From: Flavobacteriales bacterium
GTDB taxonomy: Bacteria > Bacteroidota > Bacteroidia > NS11-12g > UBA955
Reading direction: 5' to 3'
Assembly (NCBI GenBank): GCA_947450405.1
Contig: CANFVI010000016.1
Span: 1 to 19,507, forward strand
DNA length: 19,507 bases
The position numbers and the translations under genes are program-made. The notes under the pieces are model-generated. The model saw only the letters and a program-made list of their open reading frames with translations, had not been told where the DNA came from and searched no databases. Shown piece after piece: positions 7,996-15,494 of the stretch. Position 1 is the first letter of the stretch. Each line of letters starts with the position of its first letter.

Positions 7996-9066
7996 ATGAT
8001 TTACAAATCCGATTGCCTTCACTTTTTGGGCCATATTCCTTGCAAGCCCCATAAACAACAAGGCTTTCACTGCGAAAACTGCCCAGTTTATACCCCAATT
8101 GAAAAGAAAATATTAATCATAAAATTAGGTGCCATGGGCGATGTAATTCGAACAACACCCTTAGTTACCCGATATAAAAAACTTTTTCCTTCTGCCAAAT
8201 TTACATGGATTACTTTATTTCCTGACATTTTGCCAAAAAATGAGATCCATGAAATCTATAAATTGGGTGTTGAAGCTATTTTGTACGCACAAAATACAGA
8301 CTGGGATATCGCAATCAACTTAGACAAAGAAAAAGAAGCAAGTGCTTTGTTGAAAATGGTAAATGCCAAAGAAAAATATGGCTACATATTGAAGGACGGA
8401 GCCTCTCAACCCGTTAATGAATTGGCCAACCATAAATTCAGCACCGGATTGTTCGACGATGTGAGCCAAGCAAATACCAAAAATTACTGTACCGAAATTT
8501 TTGAACTGTGTGGATTAGAATACAATAGCGAACCATATTTACTTGACAACCATTCTGATAAAGGATTTTCTTGGGATTTGCCTCAAGATAAAAAAGTGAT
8601 TGGTTTAAACACAGGCTGTGGCGACAGATGGACGACACGTTTATGGAGTATTGACAAATGGGTAGAACTGGTAGTAAAAATAAAAGCAGCAGGATATTTT
8701 CCGCTACTCTTGGGTGGCGCACAAGAGCATGAGCGAAATTTAGAAATCCAAGCAAAAAGTGGTGCTGCCTACTTTGGGAATTTCCCACTCAATAAATTCA
8801 TCAATTTAATTGACCATTGCGATTTGGTTGTTACACAAGTAACAATGGGCATGCATTTGACTTTGGGTTTAGGTAAAAAAATAGTGCTAATGAACAATAT
8901 TTTCAACCCCCATGAATTCGATTTATTCAACAAAGGAGAAATTGTTCAACCCCCAAAAACTTGTCAGTGCTTTTATTTAGGACAATGTAAAACCGGAATC
9001 ACATGTATGGAAGACATTGATTCTCAAGTTGTTTTTGATTCTGTAGAAAGAGTTCTAATCAAATAA
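7996..9066 (+). CDS. Glycosyltransferase family 9 protein with N- and C-terminal cysteine clusters
   Basis: A 356-residue cytoplasmic glycosyltransferase of the GT9 (ADP-heptose:LPS heptosyltransferase-like) GT-B fold. The N-lobe begins at about residue 38 with ILIIKLGAMGDVIRTTPL, and the C-lobe has VIGLNTGCGDRWTTRLWS and PLLLGGAQEHERN followed by the donor-site region LNKFINLIDHCDLVVTQVTMGMHLTLGLGKK. Unlike plain heptosyltransferases, it carries C7-x8-C16-x9-C26-x2-C29 with His19 and His25 at the N-terminus, and C323, C325, C331 and C337 at the C-terminus. Together these suggest a bound zinc or Fe-S centre joining the two ends. The conserved-looking N-terminus supports ATG at 7996. It probably builds an LPS core or other surface glycan; donor and acceptor are unknown. 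Confidence 0.88.
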   Translation: MIYKSDCLHFLGHIPCKPHKQQGFHCENCPVYTPIEKKILIIKLGAMGDVIRTTPLVTRYKKLFPSAKFTWITLFPDILPKNEIHEIYKLGVEAILYAQNTDWDIAINLDKEKEASALLKMVNAKEKYGYILKDGASQPVNELANHKFSTGLFDDVSQANTKNYCTEIFELCGLEYNSEPYLLDNHSDKGFSWDLPQDKKVIGLNTGCGDRWTTRLWSIDKWVELVVKIKAAGYFPLLLGGAQEHERNLEIQAKSGAAYFGNFPLNKFINLIDHCDLVVTQVTMGMHLTLGLGKKIVLMNNIFNPHEFDLFNKGEIVQPPKTCQCFYLGQCKTGITCMEDIDSQVVFDSVERVLIK

Positions 9067-9095
9067 TTTGATTGTACTTTTTTTATAAAAAATCT

Positions 9096-9127
9096 TTTGG
9101 AAAAAGTGCAGAAAATAATTATCTTTG
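9096..9127 (+). promoter_or_regulatory. Promoter of the CAT-anticodon tRNA gene
   Basis: A TTTG -33 element at 9096-9099 is separated by 20 nt from a perfect TAnnTTTG -7 box (TATCTTTG, 9120-9127). The tRNA 5' end lies 12 nt beyond the box. This is the best promoter in the window and a direct sign of a Bacteroidota sigma factor. Confidence 0.85.
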
Positions 9128-9139
9128 CATCCCCTAATT

Positions 9140-9213
9140 AGCGAGGTAGCTCAGGTGGTTAGAGCGCAGGATTCATAACCCTGAGGTCGGGGGTTCAATT
9201 CCCCCTTTCGCTA
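9140..9213 (+). tRNA. tRNA-Met (anticodon CAT), probably elongator
   Basis: A 74-nt cloverleaf. Acceptor stem 9140-9146/9206-9212, D-stem GCTC/GAGC (9149-9152/9162-9165), anticodon stem 9167-9171/9179-9183, and loop TTCATAA with CAT at 9174-9176. The T-stem is GGGGG/CCCCC (9189-9193/9201-9205) with loop TTCAATT, and the discriminator is A9213. CCA is not encoded. The first acceptor pair is A-T and the anticodon stem lacks three G-C pairs, so it is not an initiator. A lysidine-modified tRNA-Ile2, which is also CAT in DNA, cannot be excluded by eye. Oddities: two adjacent G-T pairs at acceptor positions 6 and 7 and an A-C mismatch closing the anticodon loop. Confidence 0.95.
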
Positions 9214-9222
9214 CACAAAATC

Positions 9223-9251
9223 AAAAAGTCATCAGCAATGATGACTTTTTT
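9223..9251 (+). terminator. Rho-independent terminator of the tRNA gene
   Basis: A 12-bp perfect stem (AAAAAGTCATCA at 9223-9234 with TGATGACTTTTT at 9239-9250) closed by a GCAA tetraloop of the GNRA class and running into six Ts. It begins 10 nt after the tRNA and isolates it from the acylation genes at 9274. Confidence 0.9.
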
Positions 9252-9273
9252 GATTTAATACAATTATTGTATT

Positions 9274-10269
9274 TTGAAACGTTTTGTAATAAATACAGCA
9301 CTCTACTTGAGCATCTTTTTGGTGATTTCTCTTTATTTCTATTTTGCAACAAAACACAACTTAATAACCGATTTTACCGCCAAAAAATTTGTGCAAGCCT
9401 TCAACCAAAACAACTTGGTTCAAAAAGATGAAATGTGCGAAGACAGAAGGGCTGTTTATGAAAATATTGTTTTCCATAAAAACCAGCATTTCAATACCGT
9501 TTTCATTGGTTCCTCGCGGATTATGCAACTTGGCAAATATACCCAAATCAAAAACGCGTTGAACCTTGGCATGAGTGGCGCAAACTTCTACGATATTCAA
9601 TACGTTTATCAATCGGTGAAAGCCAACAACATTCATTACGACACCTTAGTTTTCGACATCAATCCTTGGACGGTTTGCGCTTCCGTTGAAAACAGGCAAA
9701 TACAATTCAACAATTTTGAGATTTTCAAACTCTTTTTAAAAGATGTTTTTACGTTTAATTATTCAAAAAAAGACATTCAATATGCCTTATCAACCAAAGA
9801 ACATACATTTTATTTTGCAAACTTTTCTGACGTTGAAAATACAAACAATTTCATAAAATTCACTGATGGCAGCATCAAGCAAATTAGTTTGGGACCAAAC
9901 AAACGAAAAGGCCGAATTACAACATTTTGTAAAGACCTCTATTTGTTAAAAAAGTTCTACGCGATTGATACAGTATTATTCAACAAAACCAAAAATCTCA
10001 TTGAGTCAGAAATTAGCAATGCCGCTGTTTGTATTGTTCTAAGTCCCTTTCATCCCTCATTATTTAAAGAAAGAAAATCCGATATCCGCGTAAAAAACTT
10101 ATCGGTTTTGGAGAAGATGATTCGAAAAGAATTCAACACCAAAATCAATATCATTGGCAGCTTTAATCCCTCCTACTTAAATTTAACCGATTCTAATTTT
10201 GTGGATGGATTTCATTTAACTGAACAATCTGTAGGCCGATTGTACCGCAATAAGTCAATTTCTAAATAA
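9274..10269 (+). CDS. Membrane-anchored SGNH-hydrolase-like protein, first of an acylation module
   Basis: A 331-residue protein with an N-terminal signal anchor (MKRFVINTALYLSIFLVISLYF, residues 1-22) and an extracytoplasmic domain. The domain begins its SGNH signature with VFIGSSRIM (Gly79, Ser81 as nucleophile candidate). It then has LNLGMSGANFYD (98-107) and ends with VDGFHL, whose Asp311 and His314 form the D-x-x-H of block V. This is the pattern of AlgJ/AlgX/DltD-type proteins that work with MBOAT transferases. The only credible start is TTG at 9274: an in-frame TAA lies at 9256-9258 and no ATG occurs before residue 54. The MBOAT gene begins 31 nt downstream. It could finish acyl transfer or act as an esterase; which one is inference. 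Confidence 0.72.
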   Translation: MKRFVINTALYLSIFLVISLYFYFATKHNLITDFTAKKFVQAFNQNNLVQKDEMCEDRRAVYENIVFHKNQHFNTVFIGSSRIMQLGKYTQIKNALNLGMSGANFYDIQYVYQSVKANNIHYDTLVFDINPWTVCASVENRQIQFNNFEIFKLFLKDVFTFNYSKKDIQYALSTKEHTFYFANFSDVENTNNFIKFTDGSIKQISLGPNKRKGRITTFCKDLYLLKKFYAIDTVLFNKTKNLIESEISNAAVCIVLSPFHPSLFKERKSDIRVKNLSVLEKMIRKEFNTKINIIGSFNPSYLNLTDSNFVDGFHLTEQSVGRLYRNKSISK

Positions 10270-10288
10270 ATGTACTGTGGCTTTTTAA

Positions 10289-10296
10289 TATATTTG
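10289..10296 (+). promoter_or_regulatory. -7-like box abutting the MBOAT start
   Basis: TATATTTG matches TAnnTTTG exactly and ends 4 nt before the GTG at 10301, but no TTG lies at the -33 distance. It may be a weak internal promoter of the acylation operon or a chance match in AT-rich DNA. Confidence 0.25.
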
Positions 10297-10300
10297 CGCT

Positions 10301-11764
10301 GTGTTATTTAACTCATTCGAATTTTTAATATTTCTGCCAATCGTTTTTAGCATTTATTGGTTTCTGGCAAATAAATCATTAAATCTACAAAATGGACTTG
10401 TATTAATAGCGAGTTACCTCTTTTATGGATGGTGGAGCTGGCCATTTTTATTATTGCTATTTGGAAACACATTATTAGATTACTTTTTGGTTTTCTTGGT
10501 TGCTTCAGAAAATGAAAAGACAGCCAAATGGTCTTTGCGAATTGGGGTATTTATCAATTTAGGGATTCTTGGAGTTTACAAATATTACAACTTCTTTGTG
10601 GAGCAATTCCAAATGGCATTCAATTCTTTGGGCGTTCATACTTCCCTGCCAATTTTAAAACTTGCACTTCCCATTGGCATTTCATTTTATACATTTCATG
10701 GATTGTCGTATGTTTTTGACGTATACAAAAAACAGCAAAAACCCGTAACGAACTTTATCGATTACGCCGTTTTTGTGAGCTTTTTCCCTCTTTTGGTAGC
10801 AGGTCCAATTGAAAGAGCAAATCATTTGCTGCCGCAAATTCAAAAAACCCGAAAATTCAATTACAATCAATCAGTTCAGGGCTTGCGTTTAATCCTTTGG
10901 GGGATGTTCAAAAAAGTGGTTATTGCCGATAGCCTCGCAATAATTGTAAACGCCATTTATGCGAATTATACCAATCAAGATGCCTACACTTTAATCATTG
11001 GAGCATTTGCATTTAGTTTCCAAATTTATGGGGATTTTAGTGGGTATTCAGACATTGCATTAGGAACGGCTAAACTGTTTGGATTTGAGTTGTTGAGCAA
11101 TTTCAAATTCCCATATTTCTCTCGCGACATTGCCGAATTTTGGCGCCGCTGGCACATTTCTCTTTCCTCTTGGTTTAGAGATTATTTATACATTCCTTTG
11201 GGTGGATCAAAACTTGGAAAACTCATATCCATCAGAAATACATTTATCATCTTCTTGGTGAGTGGTTTTTGGCATGGTGCGAGTTGGAACTTTATTGCGT
11301 GGGGATTCATCCATGCCTTAGGATTTTTGCCATTATTGTTACTTAACCGAAATAGGAAATTTGTGACCAACGTAGTTGCAGAAAACAACTGGTATCCCTC
11401 AATAAAAGAAACATTTCAAATGATTTCTACCTTTTTATTTGTTACGCTTGCCTGGATTTTCTTCAGGGCCGAAAACATTTCAAAAGCAATTGGTTATATC
11501 AAGAAAATTATATCAAACACCATTCAAAATCCTTCGCAATTTCTAAACTTGCCTGGCGGACATTCAGACCCATTGGCATTGCAATCGGTTATATATTACG
11601 TAATTCCGATGGTGGTTTTTGACTGGATTTTTAGAAGAAACGAACGTGAACTTTTCACCACAGTAAAAATGAATGTACTACGATGGCTCCTTTATGTGAT
11701 CATTGGTTTATTTGTTTTATTTTTCTTCGGCACAAAATCAAGCTTTATTTACTTTCAGTTTTAA
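10301..11764 (+). CDS. MBOAT-family membrane O-acyltransferase (AlgI/DltB-like)
   Basis: A 487-residue polytopic membrane protein with about 10-12 hydrophobic helices. It opens with LFNSFEFLIFLPIVFSIYW, the standard start of AlgI-type MBOAT proteins, which fixes the GTG at 10301 as start (an in-frame TAA lies at 10286-10288). The family signatures follow: FWRRWHISLSSWFRDYLYIPLGG (His285) and the catalytic-His region GFWHGASWN (His325). Such proteins move an acyl group, usually acetyl, across the inner membrane for O-acylation of a polysaccharide or cell-wall polymer, with a periplasmic SGNH partner completing the transfer. The two flanking SGNH-like genes (31 and 12 nt away) support this. Acceptor polymer unknown. 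Confidence 0.93.
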   Translation: MLFNSFEFLIFLPIVFSIYWFLANKSLNLQNGLVLIASYLFYGWWSWPFLLLLFGNTLLDYFLVFLVASENEKTAKWSLRIGVFINLGILGVYKYYNFFVEQFQMAFNSLGVHTSLPILKLALPIGISFYTFHGLSYVFDVYKKQQKPVTNFIDYAVFVSFFPLLVAGPIERANHLLPQIQKTRKFNYNQSVQGLRLILWGMFKKVVIADSLAIIVNAIYANYTNQDAYTLIIGAFAFSFQIYGDFSGYSDIALGTAKLFGFELLSNFKFPYFSRDIAEFWRRWHISLSSWFRDYLYIPLGGSKLGKLISIRNTFIIFLVSGFWHGASWNFIAWGFIHALGFLPLLLLNRNRKFVTNVVAENNWYPSIKETFQMISTFLFVTLAWIFFRAENISKAIGYIKKIISNTIQNPSQFLNLPGGHSDPLALQSVIYYVIPMVVFDWIFRRNERELFTTVKMNVLRWLLYVIIGLFVLFFFGTKSSFIYFQF

Positions 11765-11776
11765 TTCTCAATTCCA

Positions 11777-12625
11777 TTGAATCGTTTTCTTAGGAAATTC
11801 ACCAAATACATAATCATTGTATTTGTTACTGTGTCAATTTCGTTTTTTGCGATTTTTAAATATTACCAAAAACACCCATTTAAATACGTTTACAAAACCG
11901 TTTTTTTAGGAGATTCAAGAATTGAATACTTATATAAAAACGCAAATAATTTGGGGTGCTATTCGGAGGGACTAAAATATACGTATTATAAAATTTTGGC
12001 ATTAAACAAATACAAGAAACTCAAAACCATTTACTTAGGTCTTTCGCACCATTCATTTAGTGGTTATTTTAACGAATATCTTACCAATGAAATGGAAGTT
12101 TTGCCTCGTTATTTTGTAATCACACCCAAACCCATGCAAATGTTCAATGAATACCACTTTTTGAATTTGCATTTCTTGTTTAAAAAGCAATTCAAACTTG
12201 CTTGGAAATCAATAATAAGTGAAAATAATTTTATTGAGGGACATTTTAGCTACCCCTTTAAAAGTCAAGTGAGTATTAAAAAGTCACAACAAAGAATCAA
12301 GCAACAATTTTATCTTAAAAATGGTGATTTGCAACCTTTTAGCAAAGAACAAATTCAATATTTGAACGTAATAAAATACTATTGCCGCGACAATAACATT
12401 CGATTGATTGTTATAAACACACCCGTTTATGAAAGTTACTACGAAAATATTCCTCAAAATTACAAGCAAATTTATGAGCAAAATACACGTGATCTCGAGG
12501 TAATAGACATGTCGCATTTCCTTTTAAATAAAACCGATTTCCTTCCAGACGGAGACCATATTTCGTTTACCGCCTATAAAAAATGCACAGTCTATTTAGA
12601 CTCAATTGTGCAGCTTAATAAATAG
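11777..12625 (+). CDS. Second membrane-anchored SGNH-like protein of the acylation module
   Basis: A 282-residue protein with a basic N-terminus (MNRFLRKFTK), one membrane helix (about 11-27) and an extracytoplasmic domain. TVFLGDSRIEYL holds the SGNH block-I Gly45-Asp46-Ser47. FLPDGDHISFTAY near the C-terminus holds Asp258 and His261 as the D-x-x-H pair. IRLIVINTPVYESYY is a typical beta-strand between them. It is clearly diverged from the SGNH protein at 9274 apart from these blocks, so this is not a recent duplication. TTG at 11777 is the only start that retains the membrane anchor; it lies 12 nt after the MBOAT stop, within the same operon. Catalytic activity has not been shown for any close relative I can name. 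Confidence 0.7.
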   Translation: MNRFLRKFTKYIIIVFVTVSISFFAIFKYYQKHPFKYVYKTVFLGDSRIEYLYKNANNLGCYSEGLKYTYYKILALNKYKKLKTIYLGLSHHSFSGYFNEYLTNEMEVLPRYFVITPKPMQMFNEYHFLNLHFLFKKQFKLAWKSIISENNFIEGHFSYPFKSQVSIKKSQQRIKQQFYLKNGDLQPFSKEQIQYLNVIKYYCRDNNIRLIVINTPVYESYYENIPQNYKQIYEQNTRDLEVIDMSHFLLNKTDFLPDGDHISFTAYKKCTVYLDSIVQLNK

Positions 12626-12680
12626 CACTTTTCAATTTAACCGTTTTAAACGTTTTGTGATTTCTGCAATTAATAGTTTA

Positions 12681-12710
12681 TTGCTTTTGAGGTGAATCGC
12701 AGTATTTTTG
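12681..12710 (+). promoter_or_regulatory. Promoter of the beta-CASP hydrolase gene
   Basis: TTG at 12681-12683, a 19-nt spacer and TATTTTTG at 12703-12710 fit the Bacteroidota -33/-7 pattern. The box ends 5 nt before the ATG at 12716, so the predicted message is nearly or fully leaderless. This also argues against starting the gene at the upstream GTG (12692), which would lie inside the promoter. Confidence 0.6.
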
Positions 12711-12715
12711 TAATA

Positions 12716-14134
12716 ATGCAAAATTTCCCTACCCTAACAAGTTACGGCGCAGCTGGCAGAGTAACTGGATCAAAACACTTGATCACTACAATGTTTGGAG
12801 AAAACATCCTACTAGATTGTGGTTTGTTCCAAGGAGAAGGTAAAGAAGGCCAAGAATTGAATAGAAATTGGGGATTTAATCCTACCGACATTAATTTTGT
12901 GATACTTTCTCATGCACACATAGATCATACTGGATTATTACCAAAATTGGTGAAAGACGGTTTTAATGGTATCATATATAGCAATTCAGCAACCAGAGAT
13001 TTGTGCGAAATAATGCTTGCCGACAGTGCACATATTCAAGAATCTGACTTGAAGCGGGTAAACCGCCGAAGGTTAGAGAAAAACCTTGAGCCTATTGATG
13101 CATTGTATGAAATGGCTGATGCTGAAAAAGCACTTGCGAAATTTCAAGTAATCCAAGACAATGAAGAATTCCAAGTTGGTTCAAATACAGTTGTAAAACT
13201 CATACCCAACGCACATATTATAGGGAGTTCTGCGATTCATTTGAAATTACAATCGCATGAAAACAAAAACATTACACTAACGTTTACCGGTGACATTGGC
13301 AGACCCGATGATCAAATTTTGGCTGGTCCGTTTCCATTTCCTCAGTCTGATTATATTGTTTCTGAAAGCACTTACGGAGATCGTTTGCATGAGGCTGCCG
13401 CAGATGCAAAAGAGACTTTCCTCAATTTGATTCAGAAAATTTGCGTTGAGAAGCATGGAAAAATCATCATTCCCGCGTTTTCAATAGATAGAACCCAAGA
13501 AATCATTTATATCTTGGATCAATTGGCTTTTGAAAAAAAGCTACCACATATCCCTGTTTATGTTGATAGTCCTTTGAGTATTAAAGCCACACAAATCATG
13601 GAATTGCACAGAGATCAGTTTAACCCTACTATATTAGAATACATTACCAAAGATGGAGACCCCTTTTCGTTTCCAAATTTGCATTATGTGAGCAAAGTTG
13701 AAGACTCGAAAGCAATCAACGACATCAACTCGGCTGCAATTATTATTTCGGCGAGTGGCATGGCAGAGGCGGGAAGAATTAAACACCACATTGCAAATAA
13801 CATTGAAAACCCCCTAAATGCTATTTTGATAGTTGGTTATGCAACGCCATTTAGTTTGGCTGGTCAATTAACATCAGGAAAACAACAAGTGAAGATTTTC
13901 GGTGAAGAATATCAAGTATTTGCAGAAATACACCGAATGAATAACTTTAGTGCCCATGCCGATTGGAAAGAAATGGTTCAATATCTATCTTGCCAAAATG
14001 CTCAATTAGTAAAAAAAATATTTTTGGTGCATGGTGAAGAAGACACCCTTGGGGCTTTCAAATCACATCTATTGAATGCAGGATTTAACGACATTCAAAT
14101 TGTTGAACAAGCGGTAACGTATACCCTATCTTAA
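12716..14134 (+). CDS. Beta-CASP metallo-beta-lactamase-fold RNA-processing-type hydrolase
   Basis: A 472-residue protein of the CPSF73/YSH1-like class (COG1236 type). The N-terminus LTSYGAAGRVTGSKHLI and the metal motif HAHIDH (residues 66-71) are followed by NAHIIGSSAIHL and FTGDIGRPD. The beta-CASP insertion is recognisable by PAFSIDRTQEIIYIL, VYVDSPLSIKAT and SASGMAEAGRIKHHI. The RNA-specificity C-terminus carries HRMNNFSAHADWKEM and FLVHGEEDTLGAF. All metal ligands and beta-CASP motifs appear intact. Relatives are endo- and/or exoribonucleases, but the activity of this bacterial branch is mostly untested. I chose ATG at 12716 over an in-frame GTG at 12692 because the homologous region starts just after it and a promoter box lies between the two. 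Confidence 0.9.
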   Translation: MQNFPTLTSYGAAGRVTGSKHLITTMFGENILLDCGLFQGEGKEGQELNRNWGFNPTDINFVILSHAHIDHTGLLPKLVKDGFNGIIYSNSATRDLCEIMLADSAHIQESDLKRVNRRRLEKNLEPIDALYEMADAEKALAKFQVIQDNEEFQVGSNTVVKLIPNAHIIGSSAIHLKLQSHENKNITLTFTGDIGRPDDQILAGPFPFPQSDYIVSESTYGDRLHEAAADAKETFLNLIQKICVEKHGKIIIPAFSIDRTQEIIYILDQLAFEKKLPHIPVYVDSPLSIKATQIMELHRDQFNPTILEYITKDGDPFSFPNLHYVSKVEDSKAINDINSAAIIISASGMAEAGRIKHHIANNIENPLNAILIVGYATPFSLAGQLTSGKQQVKIFGEEYQVFAEIHRMNNFSAHADWKEMVQYLSCQNAQLVKKIFLVHGEEDTLGAFKSHLLNAGFNDIQIVEQAVTYTLS

Positions 14135-14161
14135 TTTTAAACAACAAAAACTAATTCAAAA

Positions 14162-15412
14162 ATGAAATATACCAAGATACAATTAAGCATCATTATTTTC
14201 GGCATTTTGGTTGCCATTGTGTTGCGTTTATTATTTTTAGGCGACATGGAATGGAAATGGGACGAAAAATGGATGTGGATCCACAGCCTTGATTGGTCGC
14301 ACAAAAATGTATTGCCAGAAGTTGGTGTAATGAGCGGCGGTGGTATTGTAAATACCGGAGTAAGTACTTGGCCATTTATTGCTATGCAATATTTAAATAT
14401 TGGTCCGGTAGACATGGTTTTGGGCGTTTCTCTTTTAAATATCCTCGCAATTTTTGTATTTTATTATTCACTAAAATCGTGGAATCCCAAATGGAACAAC
14501 ATACTATTGCTTGGTATCATTTTGGCATCAACCCATGTTTTGCATATTGTATACAGCCGTAAAATTTGGGCACAAGATTTATTGCCATTTTTTACTTGTT
14601 TTTCTTTTTGGGGATTTGTAAACAGAAGGCATTTATTAGGAGTTGTAGTTTGGGCACTATCGTTGTGTTTGGCCGGACAAGTCCATATGTCAGGATTTTA
14701 TTTGGCAGCAGGAATGTTCTTTGCCGCTATTTGGTACGATGGCGGAATTAAAAAAGCACAATTTTGGATTTACAAATTCGTAGGCACTTGTGTTTTGGGC
14801 ATATTGCCTTCAATTCCTTGGGTTTTGTACGTGCTTCATAATAGCAAGACTTCTTCGGCAAGTTTATTGGGAATTATTAAACTTGAATATTTAATTCGTT
14901 TTGTTTCCGACACAGTTGGTATCAATGTTTTTTATTCATTGGGTCACGATATGAAAGAGTTTTTCAAAGAACCAATTTGGGGATTCCCAAGCTATATCAT
15001 GTTTGCTGCATTGCTCATTACAGCCCTTATTTTCTTGTACGTTTTAATCTTGGTATTTGTAAAAAAAGAAATCCGTAACATCGTTTGGTTAGATAGAGAA
15101 TCGAAATTCATATTCTTGGCATATATGTTTCTTCCATTTATTTTATTCACTCTTTCGGGAATTCCTGTCAGAGATCATTATTTTATTGTGGCTTTTCCAA
15201 TGATTCAAATATTATTCACCTTGTTATTGTCTAAAATCAACTTGAAAATGGTTTATTTGGTCATTGTCTTACAATGCATAATAAGCATTCAATTTTTCTA
15301 TTTTGTACACAAAAAAGATGTGATACAGGGTGATTATGGTAAGCCTTTTTCAAAACAAACTTTTGAAGAAAGAACACATTACGACAATGACACAATGAAA
15401 ATTGTTTTTTAA
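14162..15412 (+). CDS. Multi-spanning GT-C-fold glycosyltransferase-like protein
   Basis: A 416-residue integral membrane protein with about ten hydrophobic helices. The first helix (about 8-26) is followed by an external loop GDMEWKWDEKWMW containing Asp28, Glu30, Asp34 and Glu35. Acidic residues in the first extracytoplasmic loop are the hallmark of GT-C enzymes (GT39/ArnT/PMT-like), which use polyprenyl-phosphate sugars. A short non-hydrophobic tail ends the protein. At this length it lacks the large C-terminal periplasmic domain of ArnT. Start is ATG at 14162, 27 nt after the beta-CASP gene; co-transcription is possible and no separate promoter is apparent. Sugar and acceptor are unknown; a non-enzymatic membrane protein cannot be excluded. 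Confidence 0.66.
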   Translation: MKYTKIQLSIIIFGILVAIVLRLLFLGDMEWKWDEKWMWIHSLDWSHKNVLPEVGVMSGGGIVNTGVSTWPFIAMQYLNIGPVDMVLGVSLLNILAIFVFYYSLKSWNPKWNNILLLGIILASTHVLHIVYSRKIWAQDLLPFFTCFSFWGFVNRRHLLGVVVWALSLCLAGQVHMSGFYLAAGMFFAAIWYDGGIKKAQFWIYKFVGTCVLGILPSIPWVLYVLHNSKTSSASLLGIIKLEYLIRFVSDTVGINVFYSLGHDMKEFFKEPIWGFPSYIMFAALLITALIFLYVLILVFVKKEIRNIVWLDRESKFIFLAYMFLPFILFTLSGIPVRDHYFIVAFPMIQILFTLLLSKINLKMVYLVIVLQCIISIQFFYFVHKKDVIQGDYGKPFSKQTFEERTHYDNDTMKIVF

Positions 15413-15494
15413 TTCTGCAGAATGATTAATTTCAGTTTTTAAGATTTCAGTTGTAATTTATAAAATATTGACTAAAATCAATGATTTTTGCGGC

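Noticed and set aside
8438..8788. 116-codon minus-strand open frame inside the GT9 gene
   Set aside because: It is antisense to a clear GT9 coding sequence, has no recognisable domain and has shadow-frame composition.
12486..12491. CACGTG core as a possible parS site
   Set aside because: The flanks do not extend the palindrome towards the GTTTCACGTGAAAC consensus, and the site lies inside a coding region far from parAB.
12692..12715. Upstream GTG start for the beta-CASP hydrolase
   Set aside because: It falls within the TTG-N19-TATTTTTG promoter and adds eight residues not expected in the family; ATG 12716 fits better.
14137..14562. Several open frames of 60-92 codons on both strands overlapping the start of the GT-C-like gene
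   Set aside because: All overlap the better-supported 416-residue membrane protein and show no motif, leader or promoter of their own.
15468..15494. Upstream TTG start for the secreted hydrolase
   Set aside because: It would place nine polar residues before a well-formed MKKR signal peptide starting at ATG 15495.
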